Counted from the first letter of the stretch, positions 27,328 to 36,790 are shown. The stretch is 64,000 nucleotides of DNA from an uncultured bacterium (GCA_905216195.1 CAJMSX010000014.1:5038-69037); one strand, 5' to 3'. Numbers and translations are program-made. Notes: generated by a model from the letters alone, not told the origin.

Positions 27328-29190
27328 CTATATTTCACTTAATTCCAACCATCTCGTTTCTTTTTCATCGATGGTGTTCAGGAGCAGGGAAATGCGTTCC
27401 GATTTCCGGATCAGGTCGGGGCCGGAAAGCTGGCCCGAACAAAGTTCGTCTTCTATTTCCTGCTTTTCCCGGTGGAGATTTTCTATTTCTTTTTCCAGTT
27501 GGAGAAGTTCCTGTTGTTCCTTATAACTGAGTTTTCTTTTCTTTTCCGTCTCGGGCCGGGAGGAGCGGGCCGGGTTTTCTTTTTTTACCGTTTCCTGTTT
27601 CTTTTTTTCTTCTTCTTCTTTTTGGTTTTTGTAAATGGTATAATTTCCCGGAAAATCCCGGATGATTCCTTCCCCTTCGAAGGCAAAAATATGGTCGACG
27701 ATTTTATCCATGAAAAAACGATCGTGGGATACGATGAGCAGGCAACCCTTAAATCCTTTCAGATAATCTTCCAGGACATTGAGGGTGAGGATGTCCAGAT
27801 CGTTCGTGGGTTCGTCCAGGATCAGGAAATTGGGATTACTCATTAATACGGTGAGCAGGTACAGGCGGCGTTTTTCCCCTCCGCTGAGTTTACTGACCAG
27901 GGAGTATTGCTGTTTGTCGGAAAACATAAAATATTCCAAAAATTGGGAGGCCGACATGATTTTACCGTTTCCCAGGTCGATTCGTTCCGAAATATTTTTA
28001 ACGATATCGATCACCCGGTCGTTTTCCTGGAATTGAATGCCGGATTGGGTGTAATACCCGTAAACCACCGTTTCCCCTATCTCAATTTTCCCGCTGTCCG
28101 GTGCCAGGTTGCGGGTCAGGATATTCAAAAAAGTCGATTTCCCGATGCCGTTTTTTCCGACAATCCCAATTTTTTCCCCCCGGATGAATTTGTAGGAAAA
28201 ATCCCGGATCAAACAGTGCCCGTCGAAACTTTTGCCGATATGTTCCAGTTCGAGGATTTTTTTTCCGAGCCGTTGTCCCTTTATGTCCAGTTCCAGATTT
28301 TTTTCTTCGGTTTTCTGGGAAGCGGTTTCTTTAATTTTGTAGAAATTTTCGATGCGGTAGCGGGCTTTGTGGCTTCGGGCCTGGGGCATTCGCCGCATCC
28401 ATTCCTGTTCGGTGCGGAAGAGGTTCCGGGCTTTGTCGATGGTGGCGTTGCGGGTTTCTATGCGCTGTTCCCTTTTCTCCAGATAATACGAATAGTTCCC
28501 CTCGTAGCAAAATAAGCCGAAATCGTCGATTTCGAGGATGTGGGTACATACCCGGTCCAAAAAGTACCGGTCGTGGGTGACCATCAGAAGGGTCGCTTTG
28601 GATTTTTCCAGAAAAGTTTCCAGCCATTCCGTCATTTCGATATCCAGGTGGTTGGTCGGTTCGTCCAGAATCAGGAAATCGGGGTTGCTGATCAGTACTT
28701 TGGCTAATCCTACCCGTTTTTTTTGCCCGCCGGAAAGTTGTCCGATTTTTTTTTCATACGTGTCTACTTTCAGTTCGGAAAGGATTTGTTTAATGGTGTT
28801 GTCGTAATCCCAGGCCGCTTGGGCATCCATTTGAGGAATCAGTTGTTCCAGTTTCTCCAGGTTGTTTTCGGCTACCGCTTTTTCATAAGCTTTAATCAGG
28901 TTCAGCACGGGAGAGTCCGAATGGAAGACTTCTTCGAACACGGTATTTTCAGCGGTAAGGAGAGGATCTTGTTCCAGATACCCTACCGAAATATCGTTGC
29001 GGAAAGTAACCGATCCGTTTTCCGGGCTGTCTTTTCCCGCGATAATCTGTAATAAAGTCGATTTTCCCATTCCGTTTTTAGCAATCAGGGCTACTTTTTG
29101 GTTTTTGCCTATGCCGAAAGAAATGTTTTCGAATAAAAGTTGTTCGCCGAAGCGTTTGCTGAGGCTTTCTACTTGTAAATAACTGATCAT
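27328..29190 (-). CDS. uup: ABC-F family ATPase, Uup-like
   Basis: 620 residues with two ABC domains in one chain and no membrane segments. Walker A motifs are A-K-N-G-M-G-K-S-T (37-45) and G-K-N-G-I-G-K-S-T (second half). Signature loops L-S-G-G-Q-K-K-R and L-S-G-G-E-K-R-R and two I-L-D-E-P-T-N Walker B motifs are present. The linker is rich in Arg/Glu. A charged C-terminal coiled coil (about 540-620) matches Uup rather than EttA. ABC-F proteins act at the ribosome; Uup is also linked to DNA-structure binding and transposon excision. Middle gene of the operon, 10 bases behind alkD. Confidence 0.92.
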   Translation of the reverse strand: MISYLQVESLSKRFGEQLLFENISFGIGKNQKVALIAKNGMGKSTLLQIIAGKDSPENGSVTFRNDISVGYLEQDPLLTAENTVFEEVFHSDSPVLNLIKAYEKAVAENNLEKLEQLIPQMDAQAAWDYDNTIKQILSELKVDTYEKKIGQLSGGQKKRVGLAKVLISNPDFLILDEPTNHLDIEMTEWLETFLEKSKATLLMVTHDRYFLDRVCTHILEIDDFGLFCYEGNYSYYLEKREQRIETRNATIDKARNLFRTEQEWMRRMPQARSHKARYRIENFYKIKETASQKTEEKNLELDIKGQRLGKKILELEHIGKSFDGHCLIRDFSYKFIRGEKIGIVGKNGIGKSTFLNILTRNLAPDSGKIEIGETVVYGYYTQSGIQFQENDRVIDIVKNISERIDLGNGKIMSASQFLEYFMFSDKQQYSLVSKLSGGEKRRLYLLTVLMSNPNFLILDEPTNDLDILTLNVLEDYLKGFKGCLLIVSHDRFFMDKIVDHIFAFEGEGIIRDFPGNYTIYKNQKEEEEKKKQETVKKENPARSSRPETEKKRKLSYKEQQELLQLEKEIENLHREKQEIEDELCSGQLSGPDLIRKSERISLLLNTIDEKETRWLELSEI

Positions 29191-29200
29191 ATTTTTATTT

Positions 29201-29911
29201 TCAAATTTCAGAACAAAGGTATTTTTTACGTTCTTCCGGAGGGAAGTGTTCGATGGCGTACCGCAACATAGTCCGGGGCATCTCCCGGTATCTGGTACGC
29301 AGGAACCCGACCAAAGCCGTACGGTCTTTTTTCCCGGTTTCCCTCAGTAGCCAGCCTACGGCTTTGTGAATCAGATCGTGGGGATGATGCAGCAACTTGT
29401 CGGCGATGGAAAAGCAATCCTGAAAATCCCCCCGGCGTACGAAATGCATACAAGTGACGATGGCAATCCGTTGTTTCCAGAGATCGTTCTCCTCAGCCCA
29501 ACTGTATAATAAGGAACGGTCCCGGTTTTCCAGCCATTGTCCCAGCAACTTGTAACAGCTGAGGTCTACCAGATCCCAATTGTTAATGTGTGCGGTGTGG
29601 GAAACATAGAAGTCGATACAGGCTTTCCGTCCTTCTTCGGTTTTTTCTTTTTGAAATTTATCGCACAGAATCAGGAGCGCCGTCAGACGGTGTTCGTGAT
29701 AAGGGGAACGGATGAGTTCTTCCAGAACGTCGTAGCCGGCGTTCCGGAATTGTTGGGCTATTCTTCTTTGTTCGGGCACCGTAACGCCGAGGAAACGGTC
29801 CCCTTCGCCGTACTGGCCTTTACCTGTTTTAAAAAAACGGGAAAGGTGTTCCGCTTTAGCCGGCTTTCCCAGCGTATTCAGTGCTGTCATGACATCTTTC
29901 GTGCAGATCAT
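29201..29911 (-). CDS. DNA alkylation repair protein, AlkD-like
   Basis: 236 residues, all-helical HEAT-like repeats. The block I-N-N-W-D-L-V-D matches the AlkD active-site segment in which Trp and Asp contact the alkylated base; R-x-x-x-V/A-x-x-x-Y/H features recur downstream (L-W-K-Q-R-I-A-I-V-T). The family excises N3/N7-alkylpurines by a non-flipping glycosylase mechanism. First gene of an operon with uup and tilS. Substrate range not readable from sequence. Confidence 0.9.
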   Translation of the reverse strand: MICTKDVMTALNTLGKPAKAEHLSRFFKTGKGQYGEGDRFLGVTVPEQRRIAQQFRNAGYDVLEELIRSPYHEHRLTALLILCDKFQKEKTEEGRKACIDFYVSHTAHINNWDLVDLSCYKLLGQWLENRDRSLLYSWAEENDLWKQRIAIVTCMHFVRRGDFQDCFSIADKLLHHPHDLIHKAVGWLLRETGKKDRTALVGFLRTRYREMPRTMLRYAIEHFPPEERKKYLCSEI

Positions 29912-30208
29912 CGTTTCTATCAGTTAGGGAAACAAAAAACCGATAAATAAAAAGGTATAGGGCCGGAATTATCGGCGGCATAAAATTAATAAACAATTTT
30001 TGATTTTGTTTTTTCAGAGTCGTTTAATGTATTTCTCCGGGAAAAAAGAAAATTGAAATTTCGGAGAATAAAGACATTTATCTGATAATCAATGTGAAAA
30101 AAAGTAATGTTAATAAAAAACCTTCCCTTGTTATTAAAAAAACAGACAAAAATCAGGGCCATTTCTTTTTTATGTGTATTTTTACGACATAATATAAAAT
30201 GGGAGTTT

Positions 30209-30991
30209 ATGTCTAAGATTATCGCTATTGCAAATCAAAAAGGTGGTGTGGGAAAAACGACGACTTCGGTAAATCTGGCGGCTAGTTTGGCGGTGTTAGA
30301 AAAAAAAGTATTGTTGGTGGATGCCGATCCGCAGGGAAATGCTACTTCAGGTTTGGGGTATGAATTGAAAGAATTGGAGAATGCGACGATTTACGAATGT
30401 ATCGTGGACGGACTGGAGCCTGAGAAAGCGATTTTAAAAACGGAAATAGACGGACTGTTTTTATTGCCTTCCAATATAGATCTGGTCGGAGCAGAGTTGG
30501 AAATGCTTAATTTCGATAACCGGGAAAAGGTATTGGCGGGCATATTGAATGCGGTGAAAGAAAAATACGATTACGTCCTTATCGATTGTTCTCCTTCCCT
30601 GGGGCTGATCACGGTGAATTCGCTGACGGCAGCCGATTCGGTGATTATACCGGTCCAGTGTGAATATCTCGCTTTGGAAGGGTTGGGGAAATTGCTGAAC
30701 ACCATAAAAATAATTCAAAAACGTCTGAATCCGGATTTGGAAATCGAAGGGTTTGTTCTCACCATGTACGATGCGCGTTTGCGATTGTCCAATCAGGTGG
30801 CGGCCGAAGTGAAGAAGCATTTTGAAGATATGGTGTTCCAAACGATGATTCAGCGTAATACGAAGCTGGCGGAGGCTCCCAGTTACGGACAGCCGGTAAT
30901 TCTTTATGATGCGGAATGCCGCGGGACGGTGAATTACTTGAATCTAGCCAAAGAATTGCTGGATAAGAATAATAAAGTAAATAATAATTGA
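30209..30991 (+). CDS. parA: ParA/Soj chromosome-partitioning ATPase
   Basis: 260 residues from the ATG at 30209 (MSKIIAIANQKGG); the frame is open 102 bases upstream but those residues are not family-like. The deviant Walker A K-G-G-V-G-K-T is at 11-17, with D-A-D-P-Q-G-N and V-L-I-D-C-S-P. No N-terminal HTH, so chromosomal Soj type. It cooperates with ParB on parS sites in origin segregation. First gene of a four-gene operon. The ORI is often near this operon; no parS-like 16-mer was recognised here. Confidence 0.96.
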   Translation: MSKIIAIANQKGGVGKTTTSVNLAASLAVLEKKVLLVDADPQGNATSGLGYELKELENATIYECIVDGLEPEKAILKTEIDGLFLLPSNIDLVGAELEMLNFDNREKVLAGILNAVKEKYDYVLIDCSPSLGLITVNSLTAADSVIIPVQCEYLALEGLGKLLNTIKIIQKRLNPDLEIEGFVLTMYDARLRLSNQVAAEVKKHFEDMVFQTMIQRNTKLAEAPSYGQPVILYDAECRGTVNYLNLAKELLDKNNKVNNN

Positions 30992-30993
30992 AT

Positions 30994-31881
30994 ATGGTGA
31001 AGAAAAGTGCATTAGGAAGAGGTTTGGGAGCTTTGATAACCGATGCGGCAGAAGATCCGAAACCGAGGGCCGAAGCCATGTCCGCCATTCAGGAGTTGGA
31101 TTTGGACGATATACGGCCGAATCCCTTTCAGCCGAGAACCGAATTCGATGAGGAAGCCCTGCAGGAACTGGCCGTTTCGATCAAATCGATCGGGATCGTG
31201 CAACCAATAACCGTTCGGGCCGTAGAAGACGGAAAATATGAAATCATTGCCGGAGAGAGACGCTTCCGTGCCTCCCGTTTGGCCGGATTAAAGTCCATTC
31301 CCGCGTATATCCGGAAAACCGAGGATGAAAGCCTGTTGGAATTGGCTTTGATTGAAAACATACAACGGGAAGACCTGAATGCCATCGAAGTGGCTATCAG
31401 TTACCAACGTTTGATCGACGAATGTAAGTTGACTCAGGACGGGTTGAGTGAACGGGTGGGGAAAAAACGGGCGACGATTGCCAATTATTTACGTTTATTG
31501 AAGTTGCCGGCTCCGATTCAATTGGCGTTGCGGGATAAGAGGATTACTATGGGACACGCCCGGGCTATCATAAATATAGAAGATACCGACACTCAGTTCA
31601 TGATTTTCGAACAGATTCTCAAATACGATTTTTCTGTACGGAAAGTGGAGGAAATCGTTCGGGAACTGGCAAATCCGAAACCGGGAGAAGAAGAAAGAAA
31701 AACGGTCAAAAAGAATGAACTCGGGGATTATATCGAACTGCAACAGCATTTGTCGCGTCGCTTCCATGCCCGGGTAGAACTGAAACGCAACGAATCGGGA
31801 AAGGGAAAAATTGTCATCGCGTTCAAATCCGATGAAGAATTGGAAAAAATTGTAAGCATTTTGGATAAGATAGAAGAATAG
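30994..31881 (+). CDS. parB: ParB/Spo0J chromosome-partitioning protein
   Basis: 295 residues from the ATG at 30994 (the frame allows a TTG six bases earlier). Begins with the Soj-interacting tail K-K-S-A-L-G-R-G-L-G-A-L. The CTP-binding motif G-E-R-R-F-R-A (about 87-93) and the E-N-I-Q-R-E-D-L-N box are followed by the parS-binding HTH (about 145-175) and a C-terminal dimerisation segment. Two bases separate it from parA. Confidence 0.96.
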   Translation: MVKKSALGRGLGALITDAAEDPKPRAEAMSAIQELDLDDIRPNPFQPRTEFDEEALQELAVSIKSIGIVQPITVRAVEDGKYEIIAGERRFRASRLAGLKSIPAYIRKTEDESLLELALIENIQREDLNAIEVAISYQRLIDECKLTQDGLSERVGKKRATIANYLRLLKLPAPIQLALRDKRITMGHARAIINIEDTDTQFMIFEQILKYDFSVRKVEEIVRELANPKPGEEERKTVKKNELGDYIELQQHLSRRFHARVELKRNESGKGKIVIAFKSDEELEKIVSILDKIEE

Positions 31882-31887
31882 GCCGAA

Positions 31888-32559
31888 ATGGAAGGGAATG
31901 TGAAAAAGGGGTTTTTGATGCTATTGACGGTATGCTGGTTCTTCGGAGTATACGGCCAGCAAGTGCAAACCGATACGGTAAACAAAGCGCCGGCCGATAC
32001 GCTGATTCTACAGGAAACCGTAAAACCGAAGAAACCACATTCTCCGCATAAAGCGACCATTATGGCCATGATTTTACCCGGATCGGCTCAGATTTATAAC
32101 GGCCAATGGTGGAAAGTTCCTATTCTTTACGGAGGGATAGGAGCGACCATTTACGGCATCAGTTGGAACAGCCGGCAGTTTAAAACCTATAAAAGTGCTT
32201 TTATGGAATATGCCGAATATCTGGATAATAAGGCGAAAGATCCCGATTATCCCTATCCGGAACATCCGGCTTGGGACAAGGTATATCCGTTGGGAGGAGT
32301 GGAAGATTTTACGCCCCAGCAACAGTCGGTTTTTAAAACTCAATTGCAGAATAAAAAGAATAGTTTTAAACGTAACCGGGATTTGCTTTATATCGTCATG
32401 GGCGGGATTTATGCGTTGCAAATTATAGATGCCTGTGTGTTTGCCCATTTTTACGATTTTGAAATCAATGAAGATCTGAGTCTTCATATTCAGCCTACTT
32501 CCCTTTACAATCCGGCGAGCGGGGGGATGGTGGGGCTAACGTTGACTTTTAATTTTTAA
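31888..32559 (+). CDS. DUF5683 family protein
   Basis: 223 residues with an N-terminal signal (to about G-Q-Q, residue 25), a Pro-rich spacer and the DUF5683 block A-T-I-M-A-M-I-L-P-G-S-A-Q-I-Y-N-G-Q-W-W-K, plus one or two more membrane-associated helices. It ends in Phe like an outer-membrane protein. The family is common in Bacteroidota between parB and a lytic transglycosylase, as here, so a cell-cycle or envelope role is suspected. Function unknown. Confidence 0.85.
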   Translation: MEGNVKKGFLMLLTVCWFFGVYGQQVQTDTVNKAPADTLILQETVKPKKPHSPHKATIMAMILPGSAQIYNGQWWKVPILYGGIGATIYGISWNSRQFKTYKSAFMEYAEYLDNKAKDPDYPYPEHPAWDKVYPLGGVEDFTPQQQSVFKTQLQNKKNSFKRNRDLLYIVMGGIYALQIIDACVFAHFYDFEINEDLSLHIQPTSLYNPASGGMVGLTLTFNF

Positions 32560-32568
32560 TTAGGAAGA

Positions 32569-34116
32569 ATGGTTATGCGTATTTTGTTTTTTGTTATTTT
32601 AGGGTGTGTGTGTGGAACAGTGTGGGCTCAGCAAGCGGATTACGATCGGGACACGCTTGTTTCGAATCCGTTGCTTACCGATTCGATTCCCTCTTCTTTT
32701 TTACAGACGATCGACGCTTATTATCTGGAGTGGTGCCGCAAGCAGGAAGGGAGCCGGGAATATGGAGATACCCTCCGGACGGATCACGACCTGGTATTCT
32801 GTTCCGATTCCCTCTACCTGAGCCGATTGGACTCTTTGCAATCGGGCATATTGTTGTCGTATAACGGGATCGTAAAAAATTATATCGAGTTGTATACGGT
32901 GAAAAGACGGCAACAACTGGGGGCTATGTTGGGGGTGAGCGAATATTATTTTCCGCTTTTCGAAGAAGCTTTGGCGGCTCATTGTATGCCGATGGAATTG
33001 AAATACCTCCCGGTAATCGAGAGCGCCCTGAATCCGGTAGCCCGTTCCCGGGCCCGTGCCTGCGGTTTGTGGCAATTTATGTATCCAACCGGGAAAAGAT
33101 ATAAACTGGAGATCAACTCGTTTATCGACGAGCGTTTCGATCCGGTGAAGTCGACCGAGGCGGCCGTGCTTTACCTGAAAGATTTATACGGAATCTATGA
33201 AGACTGGATTTTAGCGATTGCAGCTTATAACTGCGGCCCGGGGAATGTCAATAAGGCTATCCGGCGGGCAGGAGGCAAAAAGAATTACTGGGATATTTAC
33301 TACCATTTGCCGAGAGAAACCCGCGGATACGTTCCGGCGTTTATTGCCGCCATTTACGCTTTTAATTATCACAAAGAACATCATATCTATCCGATAGCCA
33401 GCACGCTTCCCGCTCTGTGTGATACCGTTATTCTGGATGATGCGCTTCATTTCGAACAAATTTCCAATGGAATGGATATATCTTTGGAAGAATTGAGGGA
33501 TTTGAACCCTCAATACATTAAAAACATCATACCTGCCGGTTACGGGAAATCGTATGCGTTGAAATTACCCTATAAATATGTAGCCGGATTTATCGATAAT
33601 CAGGATTCTATTTTTGCTTACAAACGAAATTATTATTTCGATACAAAATACCGCACGGCCAATCCGAACGACCGGTTCCGGAAATATGCCCATGTCAGCG
33701 TATCGGGCGATAAAGCCCGGCTGGTTTATACCGTTCAGAGCGGAGACGTGCCCGGCGGTATTGCTGCGAAGTTCAATGTGCGTTTGGCGGATCTGAAATA
33801 CTGGAATAATTTGAACAAACGGATGACGATCCGGGTCGGGCAAAAACTGGTCATTTATGTTTCGGAGAAAAAAGCCGGTCAATATAAGCAAAAGGCACAG
33901 TATGCCGGTAAGGTTTCCAATGAAACCGAGGCTCCCAAGGTGGAAACAATAGATGGAGAATTCATCTATTATACGGTCCGGAAGGGAGAGAATTTGTGGA
34001 CGATAGCTAAAAAATACCCGGGTGTATCCAACCGGGATATTATGAAATGGAACGGTATCAGTGAAAATGAAGTACGGGACATCAAACCCGGTCAAAAACT
34101 CAAAATAAAAATTTGA
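32569..34116 (+). CDS. Lytic transglycosylase with LysM domains, MltD-like
   Basis: 515 residues. Signal peptide (cleavage about after V-W-A, residue 20). An SLT/GEWL-type domain (about 130-290) has the catalytic Glu151 in the V-I-E-S-A-L-N-P motif, with G-L-W-Q-F-M and A-A-Y-N-C-G-P-G-N-V downstream. Two LysM repeats follow at about 383-430 and 467-514. It cleaves peptidoglycan glycan strands to 1,6-anhydro products. Last gene of the par operon, 9 bases behind DUF5683, with a strong terminator after it. Confidence 0.95.
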   Translation: MVMRILFFVILGCVCGTVWAQQADYDRDTLVSNPLLTDSIPSSFLQTIDAYYLEWCRKQEGSREYGDTLRTDHDLVFCSDSLYLSRLDSLQSGILLSYNGIVKNYIELYTVKRRQQLGAMLGVSEYYFPLFEEALAAHCMPMELKYLPVIESALNPVARSRARACGLWQFMYPTGKRYKLEINSFIDERFDPVKSTEAAVLYLKDLYGIYEDWILAIAAYNCGPGNVNKAIRRAGGKKNYWDIYYHLPRETRGYVPAFIAAIYAFNYHKEHHIYPIASTLPALCDTVILDDALHFEQISNGMDISLEELRDLNPQYIKNIIPAGYGKSYALKLPYKYVAGFIDNQDSIFAYKRNYYFDTKYRTANPNDRFRKYAHVSVSGDKARLVYTVQSGDVPGGIAAKFNVRLADLKYWNNLNKRMTIRVGQKLVIYVSEKKAGQYKQKAQYAGKVSNETEAPKVETIDGEFIYYTVRKGENLWTIAKKYPGVSNRDIMKWNGISENEVRDIKPGQKLKIKI

Positions 34117-34121
34117 CGATC

Positions 34122-34146
34122 AGGCTGCCTCGTGCAGCCTTTTTTG
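34122..34146 (+). terminator. Terminator of the par operon
   Basis: AGGCTGC/GCAGCCT with a 5-base loop, then T6. Confidence 0.85.
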
Positions 34147-34220
34147 TATCTCTTCCCGGGACTGTTGCGGGTATTCCTTTCCAACCGGTTTTTCAAGCGG
34201 GAAGCGGCGTCCGGAAGAAA

Positions 34221-34252
34221 TAAAAAAAGAACCGGATGAATTTCGGTTCTTT
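34221..34252 (-). terminator. Terminator of tRNA-Glu
   Basis: Minus strand AAAGAACCG/CGGTTCTTT followed by a T run. Confidence 0.75.
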
Positions 34253-34257
34253 ATAGG

Positions 34258-34329
34258 TAGCGGTAAGGGGAATCGAACCCCTGTTTTAAGAATGAGAATC
34301 TTACGTCCTAACCCCTAGACGATACCGCC
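34258..34329 (-). tRNA. tRNA-Glu (anticodon CTC)
   Basis: 72 nt on the minus strand. Acceptor GGCGGTA pairs with TACCGCT (G1-U72 wobble). Anticodon stem TAAGA/TCTTA holds loop TTCTCAT, giving CTC. The T-arm AGGGG-TTCGATT-CCCCT is intact. CCA is not encoded. Confidence 0.95.
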
Positions 34330-34775
34330 GGGAGAGGTGATCCGGAATCGGATTTGCGCCGCAAAAATAAAATTATTTTTCCGAACGGCCAAATTTTAAA
34401 CGGAGAAGTCTGGGTAAAAAGATGAGGATAAGGAATGCCGGGCTTTTTTGCCGGCACCTGTCATTTTTGTCCGGACGGCACCTGCGTCCCCCCTCCGGAA
34501 TGAACCTTGCCGTTATCTGTCAAAAGTCCCTTATTCGCTGGAAGCTTTCGGTTTCGATTTGGGCCGTACGGCAGCGGAATTATTACAGCTTCCGGTAAAA
34601 GGGAGCGAAAAAGAAGAGTGGCCCGACTCTTTTTTATGGATCAGGGCTTTAAGGGTTCCGTCCCAGACAAATTTTCCCGGTTTTGAGGGAATCGGAGAGG
34701 AATTGGCATCGGTTTTTTCCCTATAAATGACTACCGGTTGTCCCGGAAGCAGGAGTTTTTAGCTGAAAATAGGGA

Positions 34776-34805
34776 TTTCGGGGTCCGGGAATTTCCCTAC
34801 CTTTG
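34776..34805 (+). promoter_or_regulatory. Promoter of a small RNA
   Basis: TTTC (34776-34779), 18 bases, TACCTTTG (34798-34805), close to the Bacteroidota consensus. Confidence 0.5.
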
Positions 34806-34811
34806 TTGCGT

Positions 34812-34882
34812 TATCACCTGTATAACCCAGTTGATGAATTAGCTTTAAAAAGCTACGGGAGTAAGCCACTGTAGCTTTTTTT
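34812..34882 (+). ncRNA. Candidate small RNA upstream of the CDF exporter
   Basis: From the inferred start to the terminator AAAAAGCTAC/GTAGCTTTTT is about 70 nt. AGCTTT just before the terminator can pair with AAAGCT of its 5' arm, an alternative fold resembling an attenuator. It lies about 285 bases upstream of the CDF gene, which has its own promoter, so an independent RNA is more likely than a leader. The rest of 34330-35166 contains no gene I can support. Confidence 0.45.
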
Positions 34883-35138
34883 ATACCCGTCAACTCCATG
34901 AAAATGCCTAGGAGAGAAGGGTTTGGGGTGATGCCTTCCTTTTTCGGATGAAAAGGCGGGCCTTCTTCCATTTCATCAGCCGCTAGCCTCAAGCTTTTTT
35001 TCTCGTCTTGAAAACCGGGGTCTGCCGGGCTCCCCAGTGAATCCTTGGGGGGAGAGGTTTGGTATTCTTCTTCGGGAAAATTAAAGAAAACTTTCCGGAT
35101 CTTCCGGTGAGAAAGAACGGTTATTGCCGGAAAAAACG

Positions 35139-35146
35139 TATTTTTG
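35139..35146 (+). promoter_or_regulatory. -7 element of the CDF exporter gene
   Basis: TATTTTTG, 20 bases upstream of the ATG. Confidence 0.55.
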
Positions 35147-35166
35147 GAATATTAAAATAGTACCTT

Positions 35167-36066
35167 ATGTCACACAAGAACCACGCCCATCATTCTGCTC
35201 CTCGAATCACTTCTTTGAATAAAGTGTTCCTCCTCGGTATCGGTTTGAACAGTGCTTTCGTTTTAGCCGAGTTTGCCGCCGGTTTCTGGTACAACTCCCT
35301 GGGATTGATATCCGATGCGGGCCACAATTTGGGGGATGTCGCCAGTCTGGTATTGGCCATGCTGGCTTTCCGTCTGGCCAAAGTGCAACCGAATACCCGG
35401 TATACGTACGGTTACAAAAAAAGTACGGTCCTGGTGTCTCTCCTGAATGCGGTTATCTTGCTGATTGCGGTCGGTTTTATTCTGGGAGAGAGTATAGATA
35501 AATTATTCCATCCTCGTCCGGTTGATGGGAGTGCGATAGCCTGGGTGGCCGGCATCGGGGTGATCATCAATGCGGTTACGGCCTGGATGTTTATGAAGGA
35601 CAAGGAGAAAGACCTGAATGTCAAGGGAGCTTATTTGCATATGGCTGCCGACACCCTGGTTTCGGTCGGGGTTCTGGTATCGGGTGTTATTATCCGGTAT
35701 ACCGGATGGTATGCTATGGATGCTTTGATCGGCATCGGAATAGCCATTATTATCGTTTATTCTACCTGGGGCTTATTGCGGGACAGTTTCCGGCTCTCCT
35801 TGGATGGAGTTCCGTCGGGCATCCGTTATGAGCATATCGGTGAAGTTATTTCTTCCGTACCGGGCGTAAAAAGTTGCCATCATTTGCATATTTGGGCGTT
35901 GAGTACGACCGAAACCGCACTTACCGCTCATATCGTGCCGGAGCATATGGAAGAAATGGAGCGTATCAAATGCCGCCTAAAGGACGTCTTGCGGGAGGCA
36001 GGTATATCGCATGTTACTCTGGAGTTCGAAACGGCAGGTTTGTCCTGTGAAAAAGAATGCCGTTAA
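35167..36066 (+). CDS. Cation diffusion facilitator (CzcD/ZitB-like metal exporter)
   Basis: 299 residues. His-rich N-terminus (H-K-N-H-A-H-H), six membrane helices and a cytoplasmic C-terminal metallochaperone-like domain. The transport-site pairs are visible as S-D-A-G-H-N-L-G-D (helix 2; H-x-x-x-D) and H-M-A-A-D-T-L (helix 5; H-x-x-x-D), the arrangement of Zn/Co/Cd exporters. The C-terminal domain contains S-C-H-H-L-H-I-W-A-L-S and ends in a Cys-rich tail. Probable Zn2+/H+ antiporter in the inner membrane. Monocistronic. Confidence 0.95.
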   Translation: MSHKNHAHHSAPRITSLNKVFLLGIGLNSAFVLAEFAAGFWYNSLGLISDAGHNLGDVASLVLAMLAFRLAKVQPNTRYTYGYKKSTVLVSLLNAVILLIAVGFILGESIDKLFHPRPVDGSAIAWVAGIGVIINAVTAWMFMKDKEKDLNVKGAYLHMAADTLVSVGVLVSGVIIRYTGWYAMDALIGIGIAIIIVYSTWGLLRDSFRLSLDGVPSGIRYEHIGEVISSVPGVKSCHHLHIWALSTTETALTAHIVPEHMEEMERIKCRLKDVLREAGISHVTLEFETAGLSCEKECR

Positions 36067-36197
36067 CGTTCTGCTCCCCGGTCATTGGAGTCCTCCCGGT
36101 GTAAGGCTTTATATCCAGGAAAAATAAATCAAAAAGGGGCTAACGAAGGAAATATGGCAAACTGAATCCAGGAAGTAAGGTATGCAATTCCCAAGAA

Positions 36198-36237
36198 AAC
36201 ACCCCTTTTTACACAACTGGGCGTAAAAAGGGGTGTT
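36198..36237 (-). terminator. Long hairpin downstream of tmRNA
   Basis: Perfect 15-bp arms (AACACCCCTTTTTAC and its complement) around a 10-base loop, then TTTTC on the minus strand. It also separates the CDF gene from antisense read-through. Confidence 0.7.
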
Positions 36238-36270
36238 CTCTTATAAAGTGCGGATAATTAATTTTAAGTG

Positions 36271-36663
36271 TGGAGCAGCAGGGAATCGAACCCTGGTCCA
36301 AACACGGAATCCATATGCTTTCTACATGCTTAGCTTTTTATTGGTTTTCGACTATGGTCCGGAAAAAAGCACCCAAGCCATAGCTTAGCTTCTGAATTTT
36401 CGCCTTTTGCCCGAAGCTGGCTCAGACTAACCTGATATTGACTGCACCCCGTATGCCGGCCGGAATAAGGTGGAACCACCGGCGGGATGTCCCGTCCCCG
36501 TTCCTTGAACAGGGATTAAGCCGTTAATCTTCTAAAGATTAGGCAGCGAGAGCGTAGTTATTTTCGCCAATTAAAGTTTTGTGTCCGGGATTTACGGGCC
36601 GTTTCACTGCTCCCGACATGCTTACATACCTATTCTTCATGCTGTCAAAGCCATGTCTGCCCC
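36271..36663 (-). ncRNA. ssrA: tmRNA (ssrA)
   Basis: About 393 nt on the minus strand. The 5' end GGGGCAG pairs with CTGCTCC at the 3' end to make the tRNA-like acceptor, and the T-arm CAGGGTTCGATTCCCTG is present. The tag frame (36568-36539) reads G-E-N-N-Y-A-L-A-A then TAA, matching Bacteroidota tags after the initial alanine. CCA is not encoded. With SmpB it rescues stalled ribosomes. Confidence 0.96.
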
Positions 36664-36679
36664 TCATCAGTATGTTCTG

Positions 36680-36687
36680 CAAAGATA
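36680..36687 (-). promoter_or_regulatory. -7 element of tmRNA
   Basis: Minus strand TATCTTTG, 17 bases upstream of the mature 5' end. Confidence 0.65.
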
Positions 36688-36760
36688 GCAATTATATTAC
36701 AGAAATAAAAACGGGAAAATAAAAAGCGGGAATTTTTGATTTATTTGGATTTCGTTTCAT

Positions 36761-36768
36761 TATTTTTG
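36761..36768 (+). promoter_or_regulatory. -7 element of the steroid-reductase operon
   Basis: TATTTTTG, with TTTG 22 bases upstream (36735-36738). It is divergent from the tmRNA promoter and 22 bases before the ATG at 36791. Confidence 0.6.
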
Positions 36769-36790
36769 TCCGTTGGACAAATTTCGGACT

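Noticed and set aside
27907..28515. 202-codon plus-strand frame opposite uup
   Set aside because: Antisense to two canonical ABC domains.
34436..34456. Hairpin TGCCGG/CCGGCA with a T-rich loop
   Set aside because: The T run is inside the loop, not after the stem, so it is not a terminator.
34448..34726. 92-codon plus-strand frame between tRNA-Glu and the CDF gene
   Set aside because: No promoter, no motif, and GC-rich random composition; overlapping frames are equally open.
34759..34992. 77-codon minus-strand frame over the small RNA
   Set aside because: Would read through a strong hairpin with T run; no homology recognised.
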